Source of the DNA: Paractinoplanes durhamensis
GTDB lineage: Bacteria > Actinomycetota > Actinomycetes > Mycobacteriales > Micromonosporaceae
Reading direction: 5' to 3'
NCBI RefSeq assembly: GCF_016862175.1
Contig: NZ_BOML01000031.1
Coordinates: 124,001-188,000 of the forward strand
Length of the DNA stretch: 64,000 bases
In this document: positions 8,211-17,407 of the stretch, one piece after another
Position numbering within the stretch: the stretch's first letter is position 1
How the letters are laid out: each line of letters opens with the position of its first letter
Notes under the pieces: model-generated
Told to the model about the DNA's origin: nothing
Seen by the model: the letters and a program-made list of their open reading frames with translations, nothing else
Database searches by the model: none
Made by a program: the position numbers and the translations under genes

Positions 8211-9247
8211 CCCGTCGTCCCCGTCGCCGTGACCGGCCGACGGGTCATCGGACACGGTGAAGATCTCCTCGGCGCCGGTCCGGAAGTCCACGTACCGGAC
8301 GCTCGCGCCGTCCCCGTCGAGGTAGCCGTGCGTCCCGAAGATCCGGGTCTTGCGCTGCTCGGCCGGCGTGAACGCGGTCATCGTGAACGAGATCGTCGCG
8401 CCGCCGACCATCTCCATCGAGACCACCTGATGATCAACGACGTCGTTCTGCCCGTTGTAGACACACTCCCCGTAGGGCCCGGTCCGCAGCGCCTCCGTCA
8501 GATCACCATCGGTCACGACGGAGACCGGCCAGCCCGGCCCGGCGTTCCGATAGAACCGCGGCGCCGAGTAGGGACAGTCGTGCTCCACCGCGCAGTCCAG
8601 GCAGCGATCGCCGGCCCCGGCCGGTTTGGACTCCGGCCGGAAATGCGCCAGCCCCCCGAACGAACTCACTCGCCGCACGTCATCGCCGACAAGATAGAGC
8701 AGCCAGTCGATGTCATGACAGGATTTCGCCAGCAGCATCGGCGACGAGCTCGCGGTGTCACGCCAATGCCCGCGCACGAACGAATGCGCTTGATGCCACC
8801 ACCCCACAGGTTCGAGGTGCTGCACGCTGACTATTCGCCCGACTTTTCCTGATAAAAGAAAAGACTTAACCAATTTGTGTACGCCGTGTAGCGCAGCACG
8901 TGACACACCGCGAGCATGACCCCCGCGTCGTCAGCCGCCGCCGCGATTCGCAGGGCCGACTCCTCGACCGGCGCCATCGGCTTCTCCAGCAGCAGGTGAT
9001 AGCCGAGCCCGGCCAGATGAACGGCCGGGCCCTCATGGTCCCGGTCCTGAGTGGCCACAATCGCGGCGTCCGCGATCCTCGAGTCGATCGCGGTCCAGTC
9101 GGCGAAGCCTGGAACGGCGAACAGCGCCCGCCGAGCCGGATCGGGATCGACCACCGCCACCACCCGCCCGGCCCCGGTTGCTTCGGCGCGCCGGGCATAG
9201 GTGGTCCCGCGCTGCCCCGCACCGACAAGCAGCAATCGAACCGTCAT
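8067..9247 (-). pseudogene. Gfo/Idh/MocA oxidoreductase gene with a -1 frameshift
   Basis: The N-terminal part (start 9247) shows a Rossmann motif LLLVGAGQRG and the family EKP motif (LLLEKPMAP), but its frame stops at 8831. The C-terminal part continues in another frame: KLVKSFLLSGKVGRIVSVQH, EPVGWWHQAHSFVRG and a Cys-containing loop DRCLDCAVEHDC. The frames meet near 8878, and one missing base restores a continuous sugar dehydrogenase of about 390 residues. The junction lies in an oddly AT-rich patch of about 40 bases with rare codons including TTA. The start overlaps the DeoR stop as ATGA. It may be a true mutation, a sequencing error or recoding; no canonical slippery heptamer is visible. 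Confidence 0.8.
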
Positions 9248-10023
9248 GCTGAGCCCGCCACGACCACCTCGGTGCCGGCCCGGCGGATCGCCTCGACCCC
9301 CACGGAGTCGGCGCTCGCGTCGGTGACCAGCATCGACACGTCGGTTATCGGGCAGATGCCGGCCAGGCAGATCTTGCCGACCTTGGAGCCGTCGGCGACC
9401 ACGATGACGCGGTCGGCGCGGCGGATCATCGTGGCGTTGGTGTTCGCCTCGATCTCGTCGTGGGTGGTGAGGCCGCCGCGGGCGCTGATGCCGTCCACCC
9501 CGACCACCGCCACCGCCATGTTCAGCCCCTTCAGGGCCTGGTCGGCGATCGGGCCGACCAACTCGTACGACTGGGTGCGGGACACCCCGCCCGTCATGAT
9601 CAGTTTCAGTCGCGGGCGCAGGGCCAACTCGGCCGCGATGTTGAGCGCGTTGGTCACCACGGTCAGGTCGACCCGCTCGGCGAGCAGCCGGGCCAGCAGG
9701 TGTGTGGTGGTGCCGCCGGTCAGGCCGAGGGTCAGCGGGCCCTTCGGCAGCAGCGCGGCGACGGTCTTGGCGACCAGCGCCTTTTCCTCGCGGTGCTGCC
9801 CGGTGCGGTAGCGGACCGGCAACTCGTAGGCGACGTCGACGGCGACCGCGCCACCGTGCGTACGGGAAAGCAGCCGTTGATCTTCGAGGACCTGCAGGTC
9901 GCGGCGGATGGTGGCGGGTGAGACCGCGAACTCGTCGGCGAGGTGCCCGGCGTCGACCGAGCCGCTGCTGGCGACCCGTTCGAGGATGGCCGACACCCGG
10001 TCGGCCCGGCGAAGCGAACTCAT
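9244..10023 (-). CDS. DeoR-family transcriptional regulator of the sugar locus
   Basis: The 259-residue protein has an N-terminal DeoR helix-turn-helix (FAVSPATIRRDLQVLEDQRLLSRTHGGA) and a C-terminal DeoRC sensor domain (GLTGGTTTHLLARLL, the phosphosugar site). DeoR repressors usually respond to a phosphorylated sugar. It diverges from the GH4 gene and is translationally coupled to the downstream oxidoreductase. The ATG at 10023 has GAGGG six bases upstream, so I prefer it to an earlier ATG at 10062. Repeated CAAACGAGCA and GTTCGTTT half-sites in two nearby promoters are its probable operators. Confidence 0.9.
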   Translation of the reverse strand: MSSLRRADRVSAILERVASSGSVDAGHLADEFAVSPATIRRDLQVLEDQRLLSRTHGGAVAVDVAYELPVRYRTGQHREEKALVAKTVAALLPKGPLTLGLTGGTTTHLLARLLAERVDLTVVTNALNIAAELALRPRLKLIMTGGVSRTQSYELVGPIADQALKGLNMAVAVVGVDGISARGGLTTHDEIEANTNATMIRRADRVIVVADGSKVGKICLAGICPITDVSMLVTDASADSVGVEAIRRAGTEVVVAGSA

Positions 10024-10047
10024 GGATCCCTCGATATCGGCAATGAT

Positions 10048-10076
10048 CAAACGAGCAGTCAATGTAGTTCGTTTTC
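10048..10076. promoter_or_regulatory. Probable DeoR operator, divergent DeoR/GH4 region
   Basis: CAAACGAGCA (10048-10057) and GTTCGTTT (10067-10074) face each other as inverted half-sites AAACGA/TCGTTT. The identical 10-mer and octamer recur before the SIS gene. The location between regulator and GH4 gene fits autoregulation and pathway control. Confidence 0.6.
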
Positions 10077-10132
10077 AAGCGATACACCAGTTGGTATTGC
10101 GCGTTCCAAGCGCGTACGCCAAGAATCCGCCC

Positions 10133-11425
10133 ATGACTGTGATCGCCTTCCTGGGCGCCGGCAGCGTGGTCTTCACCCGCGAGCTGCTGGCCGACATCCT
10201 GTCCTTCCCCGAGCTGCGCGACGTGACGCTGGCCCTGCACGACATCGACCCCGAGCGCCTTCAGACCGCCGAGGCGATCGCCCGGCAAACCGCTGACCAG
10301 CTCGGATGCCACCCGATGATCAAGGCGACGCTGGATCGGCGGCGGGCCCTTCAGGACGCCGACTTCGTGATCAACTCGATCCAGGTCGGCATGCACGCGG
10401 CGACCGTGCGCGACTTCGAGATCCCGGCCAAGTTCGGGCTGCGGCAGACGATCGCGGACACGCTCGGGGTCGGCGGCATCTTCCGAGCACTCCGGACATT
10501 TCCCGTTCTGGACGGCATCGCGCGCGACATCCAAGAGATTTGTCCGGATGCCTGGCTACTGAATTACACCAACCCGATGGCGATGAACATCGGCTACCTC
10601 GCGGCGAAGGCGCCCCAGATCAAGGCGGTCGGCCTCTGCCATTCGGTGTTCTGGACTGTGCACGACCTGGCCGAGCTGCTGCACGTGCCGCTCGACGAGA
10701 TCGACTACACCGGCGCCGGCGTCAACCATCAGGCCTGGCTGCTGCGGTTCGAGCACCGCGGCGAATCGCTCTACCCGAAACTCGACGAGCTCCTCGAAAA
10801 GACCCCGGAGCTGCGACGACGGGTACGCATGGACATGTACAAGCGGCTCGGCTACTTCCCCACCGAGACCAGCGAGCACTCCGCCGAGTACGTCCCCTGG
10901 TATCTGCACCACGACCAGGAGATCGAGCGGCTGCGCATCCCGGTCGGCGACTACCTGCGGATCAGCGCGGACAACGTGGCCGAATATCACGCGACCCGCG
11001 CGGCCCTGCAGAACGGCGAGAAGCTCGACCTGACGCGGGACGCCACCGAGTACGCCCCGCAGGTCATCCACAGCATGGTCACCGGCACCATGCGCCGGAT
11101 CCACGGCAACGTCGCCAACCGCGGCCTGATCAGCAACCTGCCGGAGAGCTACGCGGTCGAGGTGCCGTGCGTCGTCGACCGCCTCGGGGTGCGCCCGGAA
11201 CGCGTCGGCGATCTGCCCGCCCAGTGCGCCGCCCTCAACCGCAGCTTCGTCAGCGTCGGCCAGCTGACCGTGCAGGCCGCGCTGACCGGCGACAAGCGGA
11301 TGGTCCGGCAGGCCGCGATGGTCGATCCGAACACCGCCGCCACCCTGACCGTGGAGCAGATCTGGGACCTCTGCGACGAGCTGACCGCGGCCCACGGCGA
11401 CCTGCTTCCGGAGGCCCTGCGATGA
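10133..11425 (+). CDS. GH4 family glycosidase, alpha-galactosidase-like
   Basis: This 430-residue intracellular enzyme belongs to the unusual GH4 family, which cleaves glycosides by an NAD- and Mn-dependent redox mechanism. Visible are the N-terminal nucleotide-binding loop FLGAGSVVFTREL, TNPMAM, the metal-site motif LCHSV (Cys169/His170) and GAGVNHQAW. The CHS form of the metal motif is typical of MelA-like alpha-galactosidases and alpha-galacturonidases, while phosphoglucosidases usually carry CN. GGIFRALRTFP supports this. It heads the rightward sugar genes behind the DeoR operator. Exact substrate, including whether it is phosphorylated, cannot be told. Confidence 0.85.
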   Translation: MTVIAFLGAGSVVFTRELLADILSFPELRDVTLALHDIDPERLQTAEAIARQTADQLGCHPMIKATLDRRRALQDADFVINSIQVGMHAATVRDFEIPAKFGLRQTIADTLGVGGIFRALRTFPVLDGIARDIQEICPDAWLLNYTNPMAMNIGYLAAKAPQIKAVGLCHSVFWTVHDLAELLHVPLDEIDYTGAGVNHQAWLLRFEHRGESLYPKLDELLEKTPELRRRVRMDMYKRLGYFPTETSEHSAEYVPWYLHHDQEIERLRIPVGDYLRISADNVAEYHATRAALQNGEKLDLTRDATEYAPQVIHSMVTGTMRRIHGNVANRGLISNLPESYAVEVPCVVDRLGVRPERVGDLPAQCAALNRSFVSVGQLTVQAALTGDKRMVRQAAMVDPNTAATLTVEQIWDLCDELTAAHGDLLPEALR

Positions 11426-11453
11426 CTCCAACGGTAAGCGCGCACTCTGGACT

Positions 11454-11497
11454 GTTCGTTTGATGCGCACATCTTGTTAAGCGAGCGCAAACGAGCA
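11454..11497. promoter_or_regulatory. Second probable DeoR operator, before the SIS gene
   Basis: GTTCGTTT (11454-11461) and CAAACGAGCA (11488-11497) repeat the half-sites seen before the GH4 gene, in reversed order and with wider spacing. Each is embedded in GCGC (TTTGATGCGC and GCGCAAAC), giving a longer inverted repeat. The SIS start codon follows 12 bases later. Confidence 0.6.
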
Positions 11498-11509
11498 TAA
11501 TCCTCGAAC

Positions 11510-12391
11510 ATGAATGACACCGCAGCCGAGATCGCCAGCCAGCCGGACGTGTGGCGGCAGAGCCTCAGCCGGACCGACGAGGCCCGGGCGGAACTGATCG
11601 CCCCGGGCGAGCGGATGCTCATCCTCGGCTGCGGCACCTCTTGGTTCGTCGCGCAGAGCCTCGCCGAGCTGCGGGAGTCCGCCGGCTTCGGCGAGACCGA
11701 CGCGGTCTGCGCATCCGAGTTCGTGCCCCGCCGCCACTACGACCGCATCGTGGCGGTCACCCGCTCGGGCACCTCGACCGAGGTGCTCGAGGCGCTCCGC
11801 ATGGTCCCGTCGTCGACCCGCACGATCGCGATCACCGCCGTCCGCGGCGAACCCGTGGACGGCCTCACCAACAGCCAGCTCGTGCTCGACTTCGCCGACG
11901 AGCGCAGCGTCGTGCAGACCCGGTTCCCCACCACCACGCTGGTGCTGGCCCGGCACGCGTTCGGCGAGAACATCGAGCCGGTCATCGCGGACGGCCGGGC
12001 GGCGCTGGACGAGCCGTTGCCGGCCGACCCGGCGCACATCGAACACCTGGTCTACCTCGGCACCGGCTGGACCGTCGGACTCGCTCATGAGGCCGCGCTC
12101 AAGGTCCGCGAGGCGGCTCAGGCCTACTCGGAGTCGTACCCCGCCAAGGATTTCCGGCACGGCCCGGTCGCGGTGGCCGGGCGCAATTCGCTGGTCTGGT
12201 CGTTCGGAGCCACCCCGATCGAGCTCGACGACGTGGCCCGCGAGGCCGGGGCCACGGCGTACCGCAACAAGAAAGATCCCCTCGCTCAGCTGGTGCTCGC
12301 CCAGCGCTTCGCGCTGGCCATGGCCGCGCACCGCGGTCTCGATCCGGACCGTCCTCGACTGCTCACCCGATCCGTGGTTCTTACCCCCTGA
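11510..12391 (+). CDS. SIS-domain sugar isomerase/deaminase (AgaS or GlmS C-domain-like)
   Basis: The 293-residue protein has two SIS phosphosugar-binding domains. Signatures are ILGCGTSWFVAQSLAEL, VTRSGTSTEVLEAL and YLGTGWTVGLAHEAALKVREA, ending with the DFRHGPVA block of GlmS/AgaS proteins. Lacking the glutaminase domain, it probably isomerises or deaminates an amino-sugar phosphate, for example galactosamine-6-phosphate to tagatose-6-phosphate. That role fits the downstream tagatose kinase and aldolase but is inferred. It is followed 13 bases later by the solute-binding protein gene and has its own DeoR-type site upstream. Confidence 0.8.
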   Translation: MNDTAAEIASQPDVWRQSLSRTDEARAELIAPGERMLILGCGTSWFVAQSLAELRESAGFGETDAVCASEFVPRRHYDRIVAVTRSGTSTEVLEALRMVPSSTRTIAITAVRGEPVDGLTNSQLVLDFADERSVVQTRFPTTTLVLARHAFGENIEPVIADGRAALDEPLPADPAHIEHLVYLGTGWTVGLAHEAALKVREAAQAYSESYPAKDFRHGPVAVAGRNSLVWSFGATPIELDDVAREAGATAYRNKKDPLAQLVLAQRFALAMAAHRGLDPDRPRLLTRSVVLTP

Positions 12392-12404
12392 AGAGGTGCA
12401 CGAG

Positions 12405-13724
12405 ATGACCAACCTTCGGCGCGGCCGGTCGTTCCGGCTGCTGGCAGGCGGCCTCGGCGCCGCATTGACCCTCTCCGCCTGCATGGGCGGAACGACCGAC
12501 TCCGGCAAGGACGCCGCGGCCGGCTACGACCCGAAGGCCGCCGTCACGATCACCTGGTGGACCGGGCAACCGGAGGAGCAGGAGAAGGTCGCCGAGCAGC
12601 TCGCGGCCGATTACCACACCGCGCATCCGAACGTCACGATCAAGGTCTCGCCGGGCGCCCCGACCACCGATGACCTGCTCACCAAGCTGTCCGCCGGGTT
12701 CACCAGCGACAGCTACCCGGACGTCTCCTACGCCTTCGGCAACTGGGCCGGTGACCTCGGGGCGAGCGGCAAGACCCAGGACCTCACGTCCTACGTGAAC
12801 GACGCGGCCTTCGACTGGAACGACTTCCCGGCCGCGGCCCGCGAGGTGGCCACCGCCGACGGCAAGGTCATCGGCATCCCGGCGCTGGTCGACAACCTGG
12901 CGCTGATCTACAACAAGAAGCTGTTCGACGCGGCCGGGGTGGCCTACCCGACCGACCAGTGGTCCTGGGACGACTTCCGGGCCGCGGCCAAGAAGCTGAC
13001 GAACAAGGCCACCAATACGTACGGGACGGCCTACTCGGTCTCCGGCAGCGAGGACACCACCTGGCACCTGTGGCCGCTGCTCTGGCAGCACGGCGGCAAG
13101 ATCCTCGACGGCACCAAGCCGGCCTTCAACTCGGACGCCGGGGTGGCCGCGCTGGAGACGTTCCGGCAGATGGCGGTCGACGACAAGTCGATGTATCTGG
13201 ACCAGACCGACGAGAAGTACGCGCCGCTGTTCAACAGCGGACACGTCGCCATGATGCTCTCCGGCCCCTGGTCCCTCTTGGAGATCAAAGAGGCCAAGCT
13301 TGCGTACGGCGTGGTCGACCTGCCCGGCTACAACGGCGACCACCAGACCGTCTCCGGTCCCGACCTGTGGGTGCTGTTCGACCACGGCGACGTGAACCGG
13401 GCCGGTGCCACCCGCGACTTCACCAAGTGGCTGACCAGCAAGGAGATCGACCCGAAGTGGAACCTCGCGGTCGGTAACCTGCCGCTGCGCACCTCGGAGA
13501 AGGACTCCCCCGAGTTCGCCGCCTACGTCAAGGAGTACCCGGGCGGCCAGAAGTTCTTCGACAACCTGGCCAACGCCAAGCAGGCCCGGCCGACCGCACC
13601 CGGCTACGAGGTGCTGTCCCGCAACGTCGGCGACGCCATCGCCAAGGTGATGCAGGGGCAGGGCCAACCCAAGGAGGCGTTGGACGAGGCGGCCAAGAAG
13701 TCGGCCGACGCCCTGGTGAACTGA
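12405..13724 (+). CDS. ABC sugar-binding lipoprotein
   Basis: This 439-residue extracellular solute-binding protein is of the carbohydrate uptake type 1 class. The signal peptide ends in a lipobox (LSAC, Cys26), so it should be anchored on the outer face of the membrane. The mature part shows the family's VTITWWTGQPEEQEK, the hinge region and GHVAMMLSGPW. AAGAGG nine bases before the ATG at 12405 sets the start. The stop overlaps the first permease start (TGATG). No ABC ATPase is in the cluster, so a shared MsiK-type ATPase encoded elsewhere is expected, as is common in actinomycetes. Confidence 0.93.
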   Translation: MTNLRRGRSFRLLAGGLGAALTLSACMGGTTDSGKDAAAGYDPKAAVTITWWTGQPEEQEKVAEQLAADYHTAHPNVTIKVSPGAPTTDDLLTKLSAGFTSDSYPDVSYAFGNWAGDLGASGKTQDLTSYVNDAAFDWNDFPAAAREVATADGKVIGIPALVDNLALIYNKKLFDAAGVAYPTDQWSWDDFRAAAKKLTNKATNTYGTAYSVSGSEDTTWHLWPLLWQHGGKILDGTKPAFNSDAGVAALETFRQMAVDDKSMYLDQTDEKYAPLFNSGHVAMMLSGPWSLLEIKEAKLAYGVVDLPGYNGDHQTVSGPDLWVLFDHGDVNRAGATRDFTKWLTSKEIDPKWNLAVGNLPLRTSEKDSPEFAAYVKEYPGGQKFFDNLANAKQARPTAPGYEVLSRNVGDAIAKVMQGQGQPKEALDEAAKKSADALVN

Positions 13725-14665
13725 TGGCGCTCACGTTCGCGGCGACGCCGCGTACTCACACCCCGCCTCCCGCACAGCGCGGCCCTCGTGGCCGCGCTCT
13801 GCGGCGGAACCTCACCGGCTGGGCGTTCGCCGGGCCGGCCACCGCGATCGTCATCGGGTTGTCGATCTTCCCGGCGGTCTGGGCGTTCTTCATCTCCCGG
13901 GCCAAGTGGAACGGCATCGCCCCGGCGACCCAGGTCGGCTGGCGCAACTACCAGCTGCTGCTGCAGGACCCGGACATGATCGCGGCGACCAAGCACACGC
14001 TGCTGCTCACCGCGCTGTTCGTGCCCGGCTCGATCGTGCTCGGCATCGTCATCGCGATCGCGCTCAACCAGAAGATCCGGCTGATCGGTTTCTACCGCAC
14101 CTGCATCTTCGTGCCCTACGTGGCGTCGGCGGCGGCCACCGGCATCCTGGCCGGTTTCGTCTTCAACCCGCAGTTCGGCGTGGCCAACGACGTGCTGCGC
14201 CACCTCGGTCTGCCGCAGCAGCAGTTCCTGGAGAACCAGCACCAGGCGATCTACATCATCTGCCTGATCGCGCTCTGGGGTGAGGTCGGCTTCACCACGG
14301 TCATCTACCTGGCCGCGCTGCAGGACATCCCGAAGGACCTGATCGAGGCGGCCCGGATGGACGGCGCGTCGAAGTGGCGGGTGTTCCGGCACGTGACGCT
14401 GCCGGAGCTGCGGCCGGTCACGGTCTTCGCGGCGATCTGGCAGACGATCACCGCGATGCAGCTGTTCGACCTGATCTACACCACCACCCGCGGCGGGCCG
14501 CTGAACAGCACGCAGACGATCGTCTACTACATCTACGAGCTGGCCTTTCAAACCCAGCGCTTGGGGTACGGCGCGGCCGCCGCCTATCTGCTGTTCATCG
14601 TGACGCTACTGCTCAGCCTGCTCGTCATCTGGTATTCGCGGCGCCGCGGTTCGGAGGTCTTCTGA
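13724..14665 (+). CDS. ABC sugar permease, MalF type
   Basis: The 313-residue inner-membrane permease has six predicted helices and the cytoplasmic EAA loop (EAARMDGASKWRVFRHVTLP) that docks the ATPase. The N-terminus carries a charged extension before the first helix. The start codon shares a base with the stop of the binding-protein gene, and its own stop overlaps the next permease start the same way, so the three transporter genes are one coupled unit. Confidence 0.93.
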   Translation: MALTFAATPRTHTPPPAQRGPRGRALRRNLTGWAFAGPATAIVIGLSIFPAVWAFFISRAKWNGIAPATQVGWRNYQLLLQDPDMIAATKHTLLLTALFVPGSIVLGIVIAIALNQKIRLIGFYRTCIFVPYVASAAATGILAGFVFNPQFGVANDVLRHLGLPQQQFLENQHQAIYIICLIALWGEVGFTTVIYLAALQDIPKDLIEAARMDGASKWRVFRHVTLPELRPVTVFAAIWQTITAMQLFDLIYTTTRGGPLNSTQTIVYYIYELAFQTQRLGYGAAAAYLLFIVTLLLSLLVIWYSRRRGSEVF

Positions 14666-15486
14666 TGCGCTGGAAACTTCCGTTCAGCCCCTGGCATTTG
14701 CTGCTCATGCCGCTCGCGCTGATCTTCGTGCTGCCGCTCGTGCAGATGCTGCTCACCTCGTTCATGAGCAGCGCCGAGATCAACCAGTTCCCGCCCAAGC
14801 TGATCCCGACCAGCCTGCACCTGGAAGGCTACCGGCATCTGTTCAGCGAGACACCGGCGCTGCGCTGGTTCATCAACACGGTGCTTGTCTCCGGCATCGC
14901 CGTAGTCAGCCACCTGGCGCTGTGCTCGATGGCCGGCTACGGCTTCGCCCGGCTCAAGTTCGCCGGTCGCGGCCTCGCGTTCGTGCTGATCCTGGCGACC
15001 GTGATGATCCCGATCCAGCTGCTGATGATCCCGACCTACCTGATGTTCGCCCGGCTCGGCATCGTCGACACCCTGGCCGCCGCGTACGTGCCGTGGCTGG
15101 CCTCGGCGTTCGGCATCTTCCTGATGCGGCAGTTCTTCCTCGGGCTGCCCGCCGAACTGGAGGAGGCCGCGCTGATCGACGGCTGCGGCCGGTGGCGCAC
15201 CTTCCGCAGCATCGTGCTGCCGCTGGCCAAGCCGGCGCTCACCACGCTGGCCATCATCACTCTGCTGTGGAGCTGGAACGACCTGCTCTGGCCGCTGGTC
15301 GCGATCTCCGACGACCACACGTTCACGCTGCAGGTGGGGCTGGCCAACTTCCAGGGCATGCGGCGCACCCAGTGGTCGCAGCTGATGGCCGGCAACGTGG
15401 TGGCCACCATGCCGCTGATCCTGGCGTTCCTCTTCGCCCAGCGGAAGTTCATCGCGACGATGACCTTCACCGGCATCAAGGGCTGA
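14665..15486 (+). CDS. ABC sugar permease, MalG type
   Basis: The 273-residue second permease subunit has six helices and an EAA loop (EEAALIDGCGRWRTFRSIVLP). It pairs with the upstream MalF-type subunit. The TGATG junction couples its translation. Its last 11 bases overlap the 3' end of the convergent PfkB kinase gene, so the two operons meet without a terminator. Confidence 0.93.
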   Translation: MRWKLPFSPWHLLLMPLALIFVLPLVQMLLTSFMSSAEINQFPPKLIPTSLHLEGYRHLFSETPALRWFINTVLVSGIAVVSHLALCSMAGYGFARLKFAGRGLAFVLILATVMIPIQLLMIPTYLMFARLGIVDTLAAAYVPWLASAFGIFLMRQFFLGLPAELEEAALIDGCGRWRTFRSIVLPLAKPALTTLAIITLLWSWNDLLWPLVAISDDHTFTLQVGLANFQGMRRTQWSQLMAGNVVATMPLILAFLFAQRKFIATMTFTGIKG

Positions 15487-16384
15487 CGATGTCCGCCCGG
15501 GTCGCCTGGGCGGCCGTTCCACCGGCCGCCCGGGTGCTCAGCGAACCGGCGACCGCGGCCCAGCCGATCGCTTCCTCGATCGGCAGGCCGCTCAGCCGGC
15601 CGGCCAGGAAGCCGGCGTTGAAGCTGTCGCCGGCGCCGGTCGTGTCGACCACGTCGACCACCCGGCCCGGGGCGTCGCAGCTGCCGCCCGGCCACCAGGC
15701 CCTGGCACCGGCCGCGCCGTTCTTCATGACCACCGTCGTGCCGCTGGCGACCAGCTTCGACGCGGCCTCGTCGGTGTCGTCGAGGCCGGCGATCGCGCGC
15801 AGCTCGTTGGCGTTGGGCAGGAACACGTCGGTGTGCTCGAGGATCCGGGCGATCGACTGCCACTCCTCGGCCGGGTCCCAGTTGGTGTCCAGCGACGTGG
15901 TCAGGCCGTGGCGCCGGGCGCGGGCGAACACGTCGTCGAGGCCGGCGGCCAGACCCGGCTGCAGGTACAGCGACGCCACGTGCACGTGCCGGGCCAGGGT
16001 GAGCAGGTCATCGGTCACATCGGACGGTCGCAGCGCGGCGATCGTGCCGGGCAGGGTCAGCATGCCGCGATCGTCCGGTTCGGACAGCACCACGGTCAGC
16101 CCGGTCGGCGCGCCCCGGCCGTCGGCGGCCAGCAGCGTCACGCCGAGCGCCGACAACTGCGCCCGGACCAGCCCGCCGAACACGTCGTCACCGACCGCCG
16201 CCAGCAGCCCGGTGCGCAGCCCGAGCCGGGCACAGCCGGCCGCGGTGATCGCCGCCGAGCCGCCGAGCACCAGGTCGGCCGCGGTCAGCAGCTGTTCGGC
16301 CTGGCCGAACCGGGGCCGCACGTCGCCGCGCAACAGCAGATCGGGGTTGGCGTCGCCCACCACCAGAACGTCGAACTCGACCAT
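15476..16384 (-). CDS. PfkB-family carbohydrate kinase
   Basis: This is a 302-residue ribokinase-like sugar kinase. It has the N-terminal glycine-rich motif LGGSAAITAAGCARLG and the C-terminal PfkB signature VDTTGAGDSFNAGFLAG, whose aspartate is the catalytic base. It may phosphorylate the monosaccharide released by the GH4 enzyme or imported by the ABC system, feeding the SIS protein; the substrate is inferred from context. The ATG at 16384 is preceded by GAGGGAGA. It is divergent from the second PfkB gene with a 99-bp promoter region between them. Confidence 0.85.
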   Translation of the reverse strand: MVEFDVLVVGDANPDLLLRGDVRPRFGQAEQLLTAADLVLGGSAAITAAGCARLGLRTGLLAAVGDDVFGGLVRAQLSALGVTLLAADGRGAPTGLTVVLSEPDDRGMLTLPGTIAALRPSDVTDDLLTLARHVHVASLYLQPGLAAGLDDVFARARRHGLTTSLDTNWDPAEEWQSIARILEHTDVFLPNANELRAIAGLDDTDEAASKLVASGTTVVMKNGAAGARAWWPGGSCDAPGRVVDVVDTTGAGDSFNAGFLAGRLSGLPIEEAIGWAAVAGSLSTRAAGGTAAQATRADIVSP

Positions 16385-16483
16385 GTCCGTCTCCCTCTTC
16401 GATCCCGCAGCACGGTACGCGGCAAATAGCTGGTTTCTACAGGCACGTTCGGTCAGTATTCGGCCCGAGACGGGGCAATTATC

Positions 16484-17407
16484 ATGATCGTCACTGTCAC
16501 CCTCAACCCCGCCCTCGATCTGACCTACGCGGTCGACGCGCTCGTCCCGTACGGCACCCACCGGGTCGCCACGGTCGCCGAACGCCCCGGCGGCAAGGGC
16601 CTCAACGTCGCCCGCGTCCTGCACCAGCTCGGCGAGCCGGTCCTGGCCACCGGCCTGCTCGGCGGCGCCACCGGCACCCGGGTCGCCGAGTTGCTGCGGC
16701 ACGAGGGCGTGCGGTCCGGCTTCGTCCGGATCGGCGGCGAGACCCGGCGCACGGTCGCCGTCGTCGACGGCAGCGACGCCACCGGTTTCTGGGAGCCCGG
16801 CCCGACCATCACACCGGCCGAGTGGGCCCTCTTCCTCGCCGAGTTCCGCGAGCTGCTGGGCCCGGCCACGGTAGTCACTCTGAGCGGTTCCCTCCCACCG
16901 GGCGTCCCGCTTGATGCGTACGCCGTCCTGATCGCCCACGCCAAGCGGGCCGGCGTGCCCACCCTGCTCGACACGAGCGGGCCGGCCCTGCGGCACGGCC
17001 TGCTCGCCGCCCCGGCCATGGCCAAGCCGAACGCCGAGGAACTCGCCGCCCTCGCTCCCGGACCGGTCGTCGCGGCCGCGCGGGCGCTGGCGACCGGGCC
17101 GGTGGTGGTCTCCCGGGGCGCGGCCGGGCTGGTGGCCGTCGCGCACGACGAGGTCTGGGAGTGCGCCCCGCCCGTACCCGTGGACGGAAACCCGACGGGG
17201 GCCGGCGATGCGTGCGTCGCCGCACTCAGCCGGGGTTTGCGGGACCACACACCCTGGCCCGAACTCCTCGCCGACGCGGTCGCGCTCAGCGCCGCCGCCG
17301 TCGCCGCGCCGGTCGCCGGCGCCTTCGATCCCGAGGTCTACCGGCAGACCCGGGCCGCCATCCCCGCATCCGCATCAGGAGGTTCTCGTGTTCGCACCCA
17401 CCGGTGA
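16484..17407 (+). CDS. PfkB kinase, tagatose-6-phosphate / fructose-1-phosphate kinase type
   Basis: The 307-residue protein opens with VTLNPALDLTY and PGGKGLNVARVL, diagnostic of the LacC/FruK branch that phosphorylates a ketohexose phosphate at C1. NPTGAGDACVAAL carries the catalytic aspartate. With a class II aldolase overlapping its 3' end, a role as tagatose-6-phosphate kinase is more likely than fructose-1-phosphate kinase, since no fructose PTS is nearby. The assignment between the two is by context only. Confidence 0.85.
   Translation: MIVTVTLNPALDLTYAVDALVPYGTHRVATVAERPGGKGLNVARVLHQLGEPVLATGLLGGATGTRVAELLRHEGVRSGFVRIGGETRRTVAVVDGSDATGFWEPGPTITPAEWALFLAEFRELLGPATVVTLSGSLPPGVPLDAYAVLIAHAKRAGVPTLLDTSGPALRHGLLAAPAMAKPNAEELAALAPGPVVAAARALATGPVVVSRGAAGLVAVAHDEVWECAPPVPVDGNPTGAGDACVAALSRGLRDHTPWPELLADAVALSAAAVAAPVAGAFDPEVYRQTRAAIPASASGGSRVRTHR

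Noticed and set aside
8866-8895. Programmed -1 frameshift in the oxidoreductase gene
   Set aside because: The sequence at the junction (ACACAAATT) is not an X XXY YYZ slippery heptamer, and no stimulatory hairpin is obvious just downstream; mutation or sequencing error is simpler.
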